Positions 50,750 to 59,616 of a stretch of DNA of 64,000 nt are shown piece by piece (position 1 is the stretch's first letter; every line of letters begins with the position of its first letter). Under the pieces are notes generated by a model. It was not told the DNA's origin. It made no database searches and saw nothing but the letters and a program-made list of their open reading frames with translations. The stretch covers positions 1-64,000 of the forward strand of contig JBHYDC010000021.1 of assembly GCA_051861205.1 (NCBI GenBank), given 5' to 3'. Source of the DNA: JBHYDC01 sp051861205. GTDB lineage: Bacteria > Pseudomonadota > Alphaproteobacteria > Rhizobiales > Pleomorphomonadaceae. Made by a program: the position numbers and the translations under genes.

Positions 50750-52062
50750 GCGCCCTGCCCGCCGGCGACCTTCGCCCGATCGTTTTTCAGCGCGCCCGCG
50801 TCGTCGATCCCTCGCGCGGGATCGATGCGCCCGGCGCGGTGATCGTGGCGGGCGGCGTTATCGTCGCGGCCGGGCCGGAGGCATTGAACAACGGGCACCC
50901 GGACGGCGCCGAGGTGATCGATTGCGCCGGCGGCGTGATCGCGCCGGGGCTGGTGGATCTGCGCGTCTTTGTGGGCGAACCGGGCTTCGACTACCGAGAG
51001 ACCTTCGCGTCCGCGAGCCACGCGGCGGCGGCGGGCGGCATTACGACCATCGTTTCGATGCCGGACAATGATCCCGTGATCGACGAACCGGCGTTGGTGG
51101 ATTACGTGCAGCGGCTCGCCCGCGACACCGCCATCGTGCGCGTGCATCCGATGGCGGCCCTGACCAAGGGACAGGCCGGCGCCGAGCTTTCCGAGTTCGG
51201 GCTTCTCAAAGAAGCCGGCGCGGTGGGTTTCACTTCCGGGCGCCGCTCGGTCGCGAATGCCCAGGTGCTGCGGCGCGCGCTCACCTATGCCCGCGATTTC
51301 GACGCGCTGGTCTGCCATTTGCCCGAGGATCCCGACCTCAAGGGGTCCGGGGTGATGAATGCCGGGGATGCGGCCGTGCGGCTTGGACTTTCCGGCATTC
51401 CCGCAGAAGCCGAGACGGTGATGCTGGCCCGCGACCTTCGCCTCGCCCGGCTGGCGCGCGGCCGCTATCACGCATCGGCGGTGTCAACGGCCGAGGCGGT
51501 GGAGTTGATCCGGTGGGGCAAGGACGCCGGCATCAACGCAACGGCGGCGGTGTCCATCGCCAATCTCACGCTCAACGAAATCGACGTCGGGGCCTATCGC
51601 ACCTTCTTCAAGACGCAGCCGCCGCTTCGCTCCGAGGATGACCGGCTGGCGCTGGTTCGGGCGGTGGCGGACGGCACGATCGACGTGATCGTCTCCAACC
51701 ACGACCCCCAGGACGTGGAGATGAAGCGACAGCCCTTCGCGGAGGCAGCAGACGGGGCGATCGGGCTCGAAACGCTGCTGGCGGCCGGGCTTCGACTCGT
51801 CCACGCCGGCGACATGCCGCTGATCCGGCTGATCGAGGCGCTCTCGACCCGGCCTGCCCGCTTGATCGGCCTTCATGCCGGGACGCTGGCGGCCGGCGTG
51901 CGGGCCGACATCACCCTGTTAGACCCTGACGAGCCGTGGGTGCTGAGCGAACGCGACATCGTATCGCGCTGCAAGAACACGCCCTACGAAGGCGCGCGGT
52001 TCACCGGGCGGGTTCGGCGGACGCTGGTTGGCGGGCAAACGGTGTTCGAGCGCCTGGACTGA
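50746..52062 (+). CDS. pyrX: Dihydroorotase-like protein, probably non-catalytic (PyrX type)
   Basis: A 438-residue class I dihydroorotase fold protein. The metal-binding HxH after the PG-V-D strand is replaced: PGLVDLRVFVGEPG, with Arg73 and Phe75 instead of two His. The later T-D-H-A-P-H motif reads SNHDPQ, so the catalytic Asp has become Asn. Other family parts are intact (ASHAAAAGGITTIVSMPDNDP, GVMNAGD). In Pseudomonas an inactive dihydroorotase holds PyrB in an active dodecamer; the same role is likely here. An active PyrC must then be encoded elsewhere. Translationally coupled to pyrB. Confidence 0.88.
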   Translation: MSALPAGDLRPIVFQRARVVDPSRGIDAPGAVIVAGGVIVAAGPEALNNGHPDGAEVIDCAGGVIAPGLVDLRVFVGEPGFDYRETFASASHAAAAGGITTIVSMPDNDPVIDEPALVDYVQRLARDTAIVRVHPMAALTKGQAGAELSEFGLLKEAGAVGFTSGRRSVANAQVLRRALTYARDFDALVCHLPEDPDLKGSGVMNAGDAAVRLGLSGIPAEAETVMLARDLRLARLARGRYHASAVSTAEAVELIRWGKDAGINATAAVSIANLTLNEIDVGAYRTFFKTQPPLRSEDDRLALVRAVADGTIDVIVSNHDPQDVEMKRQPFAEAADGAIGLETLLAAGLRLVHAGDMPLIRLIEALSTRPARLIGLHAGTLAAGVRADITLLDPDEPWVLSERDIVSRCKNTPYEGARFTGRVRRTLVGGQTVFERLD

Positions 52063-52164
52063 GCCGTAACGCCGAGTCGATAACTCGCCATCCGCCTATG
52101 ACACGGGGATGACGAACTAGATCAAATCGGGTACACATGAAGGCGACATTAGGAGAATTGACAC

Positions 52165-52782
52165 GTGCCTGAGGTGCTAATGGGGTCCTTGGGTTGGCCC
52201 GCGACAGCTTTGGTGCTGGTTGCCGGTTATCTCCTCGGATCGATCCCTTTCGGCCTGATCCTGACCCGCTTTGCCGGGCTGGGTGATGTTCGCGCCATCG
52301 GATCCGGCAACATCGGGGCCACAAATGTACTCCGAACCGGTCGCAAAGGGCTCGCTGCGGCTACGCTGCTGGGTGATGCGCTGAAGGGCACGGCTGCGGT
52401 CGTGCTTGCCGATCGGCTTATCGGAGCGGACGCGGCGGTTGCCGCAGGCTTTGCGGCATTTATCGGCCACCTCTTCCCGGTTTGGCTGGGTTTCAAGGGC
52501 GGCAAAGGCGTCGCGACCTATCTCGGCGTGCTGCTCGGCTTGTTCTGGCCCGTGGTGCTGATCTTCGCCGGCGTTTGGATCGGTATCGCCTATTTCAGCC
52601 GGATTTCGTCTCTGGCCGCCTTGACGGCAACCGTGGTGACGCCGATTGCGCTCTGGCTCTACGACCAGAACGCGGCGGCGGTGTTATTCGCCGTCCTTAC
52701 CGTCATCGTTTGGGTCAAGCATCGGCAGAATATCGCAAGGCTGCTGGCCGGAACGGAAAGCCGGATCGGTCAGAAAACATGA
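52165..52782 (+). CDS. plsY: Acyl phosphate:glycerol-3-phosphate acyltransferase
   Basis: A 205-residue inner-membrane enzyme making lysophosphatidate. The three conserved cytoplasmic loops are AGYLLGSIPFGLILTR, IGSGNIGATNVLRTGRKGLA and FPVWLGFKGGKGVAT. AGGAG stands nine bases before a GTG at 52165; the ATG at 52180 would cut into the first helix, so GTG is chosen. Overlaps dprA as ATGA. Pathway partner PlsX is not in the window. Confidence 0.95.
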   Translation: MPEVLMGSLGWPATALVLVAGYLLGSIPFGLILTRFAGLGDVRAIGSGNIGATNVLRTGRKGLAAATLLGDALKGTAAVVLADRLIGADAAVAAGFAAFIGHLFPVWLGFKGGKGVATYLGVLLGLFWPVVLIFAGVWIGIAYFSRISSLAALTATVVTPIALWLYDQNAAAVLFAVLTVIVWVKHRQNIARLLAGTESRIGQKT

Positions 52783-53912
52783 CGAATGAAGACGCTTATC
52801 GCGGAATGCGGCTAACGCACGAGCAGAGGATCGCTTGGCTCCGTCTGATCAGAGCAGGCAGCATTGGCCCGGCGACATTCCGGGAACTGGTGAACCACCA
52901 TGGTTCAGCGCAGGCCGTTCTGGATGTACTGCCGGATCTTGCCCAAAGGGGTGGCAACCGGGCCATCACCATTCCCTCGGTGGCGCAGGCCGAGGCGGAG
53001 CTTTACCTGATCGAGAAATTCGGGGCTCGTTTGGTCGCGCTTGGCGAGCCAGACTATCCCCCGGCGCTGGCCGCGATTTCGGCGCCGCCGCCCCTGTTGT
53101 CGGTGCTCGGCGGTGACCCGGCGTTGTTCAGGCGCCATTGCGTCGGCATCGTCGGCTCGCGCAATGCCTCGATCGCCGGCCAGAAGATGACGGATCGGCT
53201 TGCCAGGGGCCTTGGCGAGGAGGGCATCATCATCGTATCCGGGCTCGCGCGCGGGATCGACGCGGCGGCGCACCGGGCGACCGTCAACACCGGCACCATC
53301 GCGGTGATCGCCGGTGGCATCGATCATATCTATCCGGAGGATCACGCCCCGCTTCTACGGCAGATCGTCGATGCAGGCGGTGCTATCGTGTCTGAAATGC
53401 CGTTCGGCTGGAAACCGCGCGCGCAGGATTTTCCGCGCCGGAACCGGATCATTTCCGGCATATCCATCGGTATTCTCGTGGTTGAAGCGGCCGCGCGATC
53501 GGGAACGCTTCACACCGCGCGCTATGCGCTCGAACAAGGGCGAACGGTGTTCGCCGTGCCGGGTTCGCCGCTGGACCCGCGCGCCGAGGGCACCAACAAC
53601 CTAATCAGGCAGGGTGCGGAACTCGTCATCAGCGCTGATCAGGTGATGGAATCATTGCGGCCCATGATGGGCGGCACAAGAGTGTTGCATTCGGTCAGCG
53701 AACGAGGGCAAGGCGAATTGCCGCTGGACACGATTGAGGACTCCGCGTTTCGCGTTGTGGTTGAACTTCTCGGGCCCGTCCCGGTGGCTATCGACGACAT
53801 CGTGTTGCATACGGGATTTCAACCTCAGGTTGTTTTTTCCATCCTGCTGGATCTTGAATTGGCAGGCCGCATTGAGCGTCATGGCAACCAATTGGTATCG
53901 CTGATCAGGTGA
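52779..53912 (+). CDS. dprA: DNA-processing protein DprA
   Basis: A 377-residue RecA loader acting on incoming single-stranded DNA in natural transformation. N-terminal SAM-like domain (IAWLRLIRAGSIGPATFREL), Rossmann core with VGIVGSRNASIAGQK, VSGLARGIDAAAH and GGIDHIYPEDH, then FPRRNRIISGIS and a C-terminal winged helix (PVAIDDIVLHTGFQPQVVFS). It overlaps plsY by four bases. The plsY-dprA-topA order is common in alphaproteobacteria. Confidence 0.96.
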   Translation: MTNEDAYRGMRLTHEQRIAWLRLIRAGSIGPATFRELVNHHGSAQAVLDVLPDLAQRGGNRAITIPSVAQAEAELYLIEKFGARLVALGEPDYPPALAAISAPPPLLSVLGGDPALFRRHCVGIVGSRNASIAGQKMTDRLARGLGEEGIIIVSGLARGIDAAAHRATVNTGTIAVIAGGIDHIYPEDHAPLLRQIVDAGGAIVSEMPFGWKPRAQDFPRRNRIISGISIGILVVEAAARSGTLHTARYALEQGRTVFAVPGSPLDPRAEGTNNLIRQGAELVISADQVMESLRPMMGGTRVLHSVSERGQGELPLDTIEDSAFRVVVELLGPVPVAIDDIVLHTGFQPQVVFSILLDLELAGRIERHGNQLVSLIR

Positions 53913-53923
53913 GATGCGCGACC

Positions 53924-54160
53924 TCAAACCTCTTTGAGGCTGACACGATGCGGCTTGCGGCCGGGGGTTTCCAGCGGTGCCAGACGTATGTCGGTTGCAT
54001 TTTTGGCTAGAGAGGCTTCTTCTCTCGCCATATCAAGGACATAGGCCAGCATCGGAAGACCTGCGTTCAAGGCCATGATGCTGAGATCACGAGTCATGAG
54101 TTCGATGAACTCGGCCTGCCTACGAGGGTCTGGACGCCTATCACCGGTGCGATCATCCAT
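53924..54160 (-). CDS. Small conserved hypothetical protein
   Basis: Seventy-eight residues, helical and without membrane segments: RRQAEFIELMTRDLSIMALN, AGLPMLAYVLDMAREEASLA. I recall similar short proteins in Rhizobiales but no function. The helix carries a regular hydrophobic pattern, consistent with dimerisation. It converges with dprA (12 bases apart). The ATG at 54160 has AAGG close upstream. Confidence 0.6.
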   Translation of the reverse strand: MDDRTGDRRPDPRRQAEFIELMTRDLSIMALNAGLPMLAYVLDMAREEASLAKNATDIRLAPLETPGRKPHRVSLKEV

Positions 54161-54271
54161 CGCCTTTGACCTTCTGCGAGAAACACGGAATCACTGTATT
54201 ATCAACAAAACGTACGGTTGCTGAACACCGGAGCCGATTCAACCACAAGCAGTTTACATCGTAGACGGGTG

Positions 54272-54289
54272 GTGTTGTCAATGCAACAC
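54272..54289 (+). promoter_or_regulatory. Inverted repeat upstream of topA
   Basis: GTGTTG-TCAATG-CAACAC, a perfect six-pair dyad with a six-base centre, about 180 bases before topA. It could be an operator or a small transcript hairpin. Confidence 0.35.
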
Positions 54290-54425
54290 GCCCCGATAGA
54301 AATCACGATAATATTCGTCTTGGCCAATGGGTTCGCGACTTGACCGCGACGGGCGTTTTCTTCCATTCAGGAGAGTGAAATCGGCCGCTCTGGCCGTATC
54401 ACCTTGGCCGCACCACATGTCTGAC

Positions 54426-54441
54426 GGCGGCTCGTGCCGCC
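54426..54441 (+). promoter_or_regulatory. Leader hairpin before topA
   Basis: GGCGGC-TCGT-GCCGCC, a compact six-pair GC stem 29 bases before the topA start codon. No U-tract follows, so it is more likely to affect translation or mRNA stability than to terminate. Confidence 0.35.
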
Positions 54442-54470
54442 GATCCCTCCAATCGCTGTGACTGGAACCG

Positions 54471-57116
54471 ATGAACCTTGTGATCGTGGAATCGCCCGCA
54501 AAGGCGAAGACTATCAATAAATACCTCGGTCGGGACTACACGGTTCTCGCCTCCTACGGCCATGTCCGCGATTTGCCGGCGAAGGACGGCTCGGTCAATC
54601 CGGATGACAATTTCGCGCTCACCTGGGAAGTGGACGGCAAAGCCAGCAAGCGCCTTTCCGATATCGCCGCCGCCGCCAAGACCGCCGACCGCGTGATACT
54701 CGCAACCGACCCCGACCGGGAAGGCGAGGCCATCTCGTGGCATGTGCTGGAGGTTTTGAATGCCAAGCGGGTGCTGAAGGGCAAGCCTGTTCAGCGCGTT
54801 GTGTTCAACGCCATCACCAAACAGGCCGTTCTGGACGCGATGGCCAAACCGCGCGACATCGATGAACCGCTGGTATCGGCCTATCTGGCGCGGCGCGCGC
54901 TCGACTATCTCGTCGGCTTCACGCTTTCCCCGGTGCTATGGCGCAAGCTGCCCGGCGCGAGGTCCGCCGGCCGCGTTCAATCGGTGGCGCTGCGGCTGGT
55001 CTGCGACCGGGAAAACGAGATCGAGATTTTCAAGCCGCAGGAATATTGGACGATCCTGGCCAATCTCTCGACACCGTCGGGCGATGCCTTCGACGCGCGC
55101 TTGTCGGAGTGGGCCGGCAAGAAGATCGCGCGGCTCGATGTGAAGGACGAAGCGACCGCCACGGAAATCCGCAGCTTTTTGGAAGCCGCCACCTTCAAGG
55201 TGTCCGACGTCGAATCCAAGCCGCAGCGCCGTAACCCTTGGGCGCCCTTCGCCACCTCGACTTTGCAGATGGAAGCCTCGCGCAAGTTCGGCTTCTCGGC
55301 CCAGCGCACCATGCAGGTCGCGCAGCGGCTTTATGAGGGCGTGGACATCGGCGGCGAAACCGTCGGCCTCATCACCTATATGCGAACCGATGGTGTGCAG
55401 ATCGCGCCCGAAGCCATTACCGCCACCCGTGCGGTGATCGCCTCTGAATATGGCGCGAAGTATCTGCCGGAAAAGCCGCGCGTTTATTCCACGAAGGCCA
55501 AGAATGCGCAGGAAGCCCACGAGGCGATCCGCCCGACTGACCTTGCCCGGCTTCCCAAACAGATCGCCCGCTATCTCGACGACGAACAGGCGCGGCTTTA
55601 CGAACTGATCTGGAAACGCACCGTTGCAAGCCAGATGGAAAGCGCCGAGTTCGAGCGCACCACGGTCGATATCCGGGCCGCGAGCGGCGACCGGTCGGCC
55701 GGCCTGCGAGCAACGGGCCAAGTGCTGAAGTTCGACGGATTTTTAAAGCTCTACCAGGAAAGCAAGGACGACGAGGAAGACGACGATGCCGCCCGGCTGC
55801 CCCGGATGGCACCTGACGAAGCGCTTGCCCGCCGGTCGATTTCCTCCACCCAGCATTTCACCGAGCCGCCGCCGCGCTACACCGAGGCGACGCTGGTGAA
55901 GAAGATGGAAGAGCTTGGCATCGGCCGGCCCTCCACCTATGCCTCCACGCTCGCCACCTTGCGCGACCGCGACTATGTGGCGGTGGATACCAAGCGTCTT
56001 GTGCCCTCCGACAAGGGCCGGATCGTCACGGCCTTCCTGGAAAGCTTCTTCCGGCGCTATGTGGAATATGATTTCACGGCGAGCTTGGAGGAAGACCTCG
56101 ACAAGATCTCCAACGGAGACCTCGAATGGCGCGAAGTGCTGCGCCGGTTCTGGGAGGAGTTCCACCGCAAGATCGCCGAGGTGAAGGAGCTTCGCGTTTC
56201 CGAGGTTTTGGACGCGCTGAACGAGGATCTGGCCGCGCACGTCTTCCCCGAGCGGGCGGACGGGTCGGATCCGCGGTCCTGCACGGCCTGCGGCACCGGG
56301 CGGCTTTCCCTGAAGCTTGGCAAGTTCGGCGCCTTCATCGGCTGTTCGAACTATCCGGAATGCCGCTACACGCGCCAGCTTGGAAACGGCTCCGGCGAGG
56401 GCGAGACGGAGAACGGTATCGGCGGCGACGGGACGAAGGTTCTTGGAACCGATCCGGCTACCGGGCTGGAAGTCTCGCTGCGTTCTGGCCGTTTCGGGCC
56501 CTATGTGCAGCTTGGCGAGGGTGAAAAGCCCAAGCGATCGTCGCTGCCGAAGGGCTGGTCGGCCGAGGCTATGGATCTGGAGAAGGGGCTGCGGCTTCTG
56601 GAACTGCCGCGTGCGGTGGGGCTGCACCCGGAAACCGGCAAGCAGATCGACGCGAATATCGGCCGTTACGGTCCCTATGTTTCGCATGACGGCGTTTATG
56701 CGAACCTTGATTCCGTGGATGAGGTCTTCGTCGTCGGCATCAACCGGGCCGTCGCGGTTCTGGCGGAAAAGAAGGAAAAAGGCGGGCGCGCCAGAGCGAC
56801 ACCGGCTGCCTTGAAGAGCCTCGGCGATCATCCGGACGGCGGCGAGATCACCGTTCGGGACGGCCGCTACGGGCCGTATGTCGCGTGGGGCAAGGTCTAC
56901 GCGACGCTGCCGAAGGGATCCGATCCGCTGGGTGTGACGCTCGAACAAGCGCTGCCGCTGCTGGCGGAGAAGTCGGGCAAGTCCGGCGGGAAATCCGCGC
57001 CGAAGAAGAGCGCGGCGAAGGCGCCCGCTGCCAAGGCGGCGAAAAAGCCGGCCAAGGCCGCGGCTAAGAAACCGGCTCGGGCGCCGGCCAAGCGGGCTGC
57101 GGCCGTGAACGAGTAA
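54471..57116 (+). CDS. topA: DNA topoisomerase I
   Basis: An 881-residue type IA topoisomerase relaxing negative supercoils. TOPRIM domain at the N-terminus (MNLVIVESPAKAKTINKYLG, then ATDPDREGEAISWH), active-site Tyr303 in GLITYMRTDGVQ, then one four-cysteine zinc ribbon (CTACGTG to CSNYPECRY, about 603-633), several Topo_C repeats with GRYGPYV-like motifs, and a Lys/Ala-rich tail of about 50 residues (AAKAPAAKAAKKPAKAAAKK) for DNA contact. Upstream hairpins may regulate it. rnr follows after 136 bases. Confidence 0.97.
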   Translation: MNLVIVESPAKAKTINKYLGRDYTVLASYGHVRDLPAKDGSVNPDDNFALTWEVDGKASKRLSDIAAAAKTADRVILATDPDREGEAISWHVLEVLNAKRVLKGKPVQRVVFNAITKQAVLDAMAKPRDIDEPLVSAYLARRALDYLVGFTLSPVLWRKLPGARSAGRVQSVALRLVCDRENEIEIFKPQEYWTILANLSTPSGDAFDARLSEWAGKKIARLDVKDEATATEIRSFLEAATFKVSDVESKPQRRNPWAPFATSTLQMEASRKFGFSAQRTMQVAQRLYEGVDIGGETVGLITYMRTDGVQIAPEAITATRAVIASEYGAKYLPEKPRVYSTKAKNAQEAHEAIRPTDLARLPKQIARYLDDEQARLYELIWKRTVASQMESAEFERTTVDIRAASGDRSAGLRATGQVLKFDGFLKLYQESKDDEEDDDAARLPRMAPDEALARRSISSTQHFTEPPPRYTEATLVKKMEELGIGRPSTYASTLATLRDRDYVAVDTKRLVPSDKGRIVTAFLESFFRRYVEYDFTASLEEDLDKISNGDLEWREVLRRFWEEFHRKIAEVKELRVSEVLDALNEDLAAHVFPERADGSDPRSCTACGTGRLSLKLGKFGAFIGCSNYPECRYTRQLGNGSGEGETENGIGGDGTKVLGTDPATGLEVSLRSGRFGPYVQLGEGEKPKRSSLPKGWSAEAMDLEKGLRLLELPRAVGLHPETGKQIDANIGRYGPYVSHDGVYANLDSVDEVFVVGINRAVAVLAEKKEKGGRARATPAALKSLGDHPDGGEITVRDGRYGPYVAWGKVYATLPKGSDPLGVTLEQALPLLAEKSGKSGGKSAPKKSAAKAPAAKAAKKPAKAAAKKPARAPAKRAAAVNE

Positions 57117-57126
57117 ATGAAGCGCG

Positions 57127-57159
57127 GGGCGGCGGATAGGATCCGCGCCCTGCCCTTTT
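57127..57159 (+). terminator. Intrinsic terminator after topA
   Basis: GGGGCGGCGGAT pairs with ATCCGCGCCC around an AGG loop: ten pairs with one bulged G, followed by TGCCCTTTTG. It stands 10 bases after the topA stop. Confidence 0.5.
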
Positions 57160-57252
57160 GCCAAGGCCGGCGGCACGCGATCGTCGCTTCAACGTGACTG
57201 GAACACCCGCACGTGCGACGAATAGGGTGAAATAGACCGAACGACCCGTTAG

Positions 57253-59577
57253 GTGAGCCCGTTGGCGATCAAGTCCAGAGTTCCAAAGAAGCAGCCCCGG
57301 ACTGACGCCGGTGCAGGTGCCCCCGTTCCGACCCGCGAGGACGTGCTCCGCTTCATCGCGGAAAACCCGTCGGGCGGCAACAAACGCGATATTGCGCGCG
57401 CCTTCGACGTGAAGGGCGAGGGGCGCGTTTATCTCAAGCGGCTCTTGAAGGACCTGGAAGCGGACGGCCTCTTGGAGCGGCGGCAAAAGGCCTTTGCAAC
57501 GCCCGGCGCCCTGCCCAGCGTGCTCGTCTGCGAAGTCGTGTCGCGCGACGATCAGGGCGACCTCTTCGCCGAACCGGTGCAATGGGACGACGACCGGGGC
57601 GCACCGCCCAAGCTGCTAGTGGTCGCGCCGCGCTCCAAGCGCGGTGACGCGCATCTCGCCGCTGGGATCGGCGACCGCATTCTCGGCCGGGTGGTCGATC
57701 TGCCGGAGGGATACGAGTCTGTTGCGCGGGCCGCGGTTCGGGCGATCAAGCTTCTCGATCGCAAGCCGGCTGGCATCATGGGCGTGATCCGCCTCACGGC
57801 GGGCGGCGCGCGGCTGATGCCGATCTCCAAGAAGCAGCACGCGGAAATCGTCATCGCCGCCGACGAACTGGCGGGCGCCGAGGACGGCGATCTGGTTTCG
57901 GTGGATGTGGTTCGTGCCGGCCGCGTCGGGCTTTCGCACGCCAGGGTGCGCGAGCGGATCGGCTCGCTGAAATCGGAAAAGGCGGTCTCGATGATCGCCA
58001 TTCACGCCAACGAAATTCCCTACATCTTCCCGCGCCCCGTGCTCGACGAGGCGGAGGCTGCAACCCCCGCCCCCATGGAGCGGCGGGAGGATTGGCGCGC
58101 GCTACCGCTGGTCACCATCGATCCGGCCGACGCCAAGGACCACGACGATGCCGTGCACGCCGTGCCGGATGACGACCCGAAGAACCCCGGCGGCCAGATC
58201 GTCACTGTCGCGATCGCGGACGTCGCTTGGTATGTGCGGCCGGGCTCGCCGCTGGATCGCGAGGCTCTGAACCGGGGCAATTCGGTCTATTTCCCAGACC
58301 GCGTGATTCCCATGCTGCCGGAGCGGATCTCGAATGATCTCTGCTCGCTGAAGGAGGGCGTCGATCGCCCTGCCCTCGCGGTGCGGATGATCTTCGATGG
58401 CGAGGGCCACAAGCGCCGGCATACCTTCCACCGCATCATGATGCGCTCGGCCGCCAAGCTCGCCTACGCGCAGGCCCAGGCGGCGATCGACGGGCGCCCG
58501 GACGGCAAGACCGAGCCGCTGCTGGAGCCGGTGCTACGGCCGCTCTGGACGGCCTATGCCGTTCTCAGGCGCGGCCGCGACACCCGCGAGCCGCTCGAAC
58601 TCGATTTACCCGAGCGCAAGATCCTCCTGAAGCCGGACGGAACGGTTGATCGGGTGACGACGCCGGAACGCCTCGACGCGCACAAGCTGATCGAGGAGTT
58701 CATGATCCAGGCGAATGTGGCGGCTGCCGAAACGCTGGAAGCCAAGCGCTCGCCGCTCGTCTACCGGGTGCACGACCAACCGTCGCTGTCCAAGCTGGAA
58801 TCGCTGCGCGAGTTTCTCGCGACCATGGACCTGAAGCTCGCCAAGCAGGGCAATCTGCGGCCGGAGGTGTTCAATCAGATCCTGACCAAGGTCGAGGATA
58901 CGGCAAACCAGCACCTCGTGAATGAAGTCGTGCTGCGCTCGCAGAGCCAGGCCGAATACTCACCCCTCAACATCGGGCATTTCGGGCTGAACCTGCGCCG
59001 CTACGCGCATTTCACCTCGCCGATCCGCCGCTATGCCGACCTGATCGTTCACCGCGCGTTGGTTCGGTCGCTCGACCTCGGCGACGGCGCCCTGCCGGAG
59101 GGTATGGAGGAGCGGTTGGAGCGCATTGCGGCCGATATCTCCGCAGCCGAGCGACGCGCGATGATCGCCGAGCGTGAAACTATCGACCGGCTGGTCGCCG
59201 AGTGGCTGTCCGACCGGATCGGGGCGATTTTCCGGGGGCGCATCGGGGGCGTCACCAAGGCGGGGCTGTTCATCCGGCTGGCCGATTCGGGGGCGGACGG
59301 CTTCGTGCCGATCTCCATGCTGGGCGCGGATTACTTCGCGCTCGACGAAGCCCGCCATGCGCTCGTCGGATCGAAAACGGGCGAAACCTTTCAGCTTGGC
59401 GATAGCGTTGAGGTCAAGCTGGTGGAGGCTGCGCCGCTCGCGGGCGCCCTGCGCTTTGAGATCGTGTCCGAAGGCCGCGCGGGCCGGCCGCTTCCGCGTT
59501 CGCGGTTCCGGGGCGGGCCTGGGCGTATGGAGGAGCGCAAGGGGCCGCGGGTGAAGCGGGGCGCGCGTGCGCGGTGA
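57253..59577 (+). CDS. rnr: Ribonuclease R
   Basis: A 774-residue 3'-5' exoribonuclease able to degrade structured RNA. N-terminal winged helix (EDVLRFIAENPSGGNKRDIA), cold-shock-like domains, RNB catalytic core with the Asp cluster TIDPADAKDHDDAVHA (about 287-302), then PIRRYADLIVHRALV and a C-terminal S1 domain (RGRIGGVTKAGLFIRLADSG), ending in a basic tail. Start is GTG at 57253; a TTG at 57262 with AGGTGAG four bases before it is an equally good candidate. It converges with mltG. Confidence 0.95.
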   Translation: MSPLAIKSRVPKKQPRTDAGAGAPVPTREDVLRFIAENPSGGNKRDIARAFDVKGEGRVYLKRLLKDLEADGLLERRQKAFATPGALPSVLVCEVVSRDDQGDLFAEPVQWDDDRGAPPKLLVVAPRSKRGDAHLAAGIGDRILGRVVDLPEGYESVARAAVRAIKLLDRKPAGIMGVIRLTAGGARLMPISKKQHAEIVIAADELAGAEDGDLVSVDVVRAGRVGLSHARVRERIGSLKSEKAVSMIAIHANEIPYIFPRPVLDEAEAATPAPMERREDWRALPLVTIDPADAKDHDDAVHAVPDDDPKNPGGQIVTVAIADVAWYVRPGSPLDREALNRGNSVYFPDRVIPMLPERISNDLCSLKEGVDRPALAVRMIFDGEGHKRRHTFHRIMMRSAAKLAYAQAQAAIDGRPDGKTEPLLEPVLRPLWTAYAVLRRGRDTREPLELDLPERKILLKPDGTVDRVTTPERLDAHKLIEEFMIQANVAAAETLEAKRSPLVYRVHDQPSLSKLESLREFLATMDLKLAKQGNLRPEVFNQILTKVEDTANQHLVNEVVLRSQSQAEYSPLNIGHFGLNLRRYAHFTSPIRRYADLIVHRALVRSLDLGDGALPEGMEERLERIAADISAAERRAMIAERETIDRLVAEWLSDRIGAIFRGRIGGVTKAGLFIRLADSGADGFVPISMLGADYFALDEARHALVGSKTGETFQLGDSVEVKLVEAAPLAGALRFEIVSEGRAGRPLPRSRFRGGPGRMEERKGPRVKRGARAR

Positions 59578-59583
59578 CGCCGG

Positions 59584-59616
59584 GAGCGTCGATCTGATGC
59601 CGTCAGATCGACGCTC
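59584..59616. terminator. Bidirectional terminator hairpin rnr / mltG
   Basis: GAGCGTCGATCTGA and TCAGATCGACGCTC form a perfect 14-pair stem with the loop TGCCG. It lies six bases after rnr and touches the mltG stop codon. No T-run follows on either side. Confidence 0.7.

Larger units (their letters stand above)
54161..54470. other. Divergent region upstream of topA with two hairpins
   Basis: About 310 bases between the small hypothetical gene and topA. I see no further gene. It holds the hairpins described separately at 54272-54289 and 54426-54441, and A/T-rich stretches around 54195-54225 and 54300-54320 that could serve as -10 elements for either direction. Confidence 0.5.
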
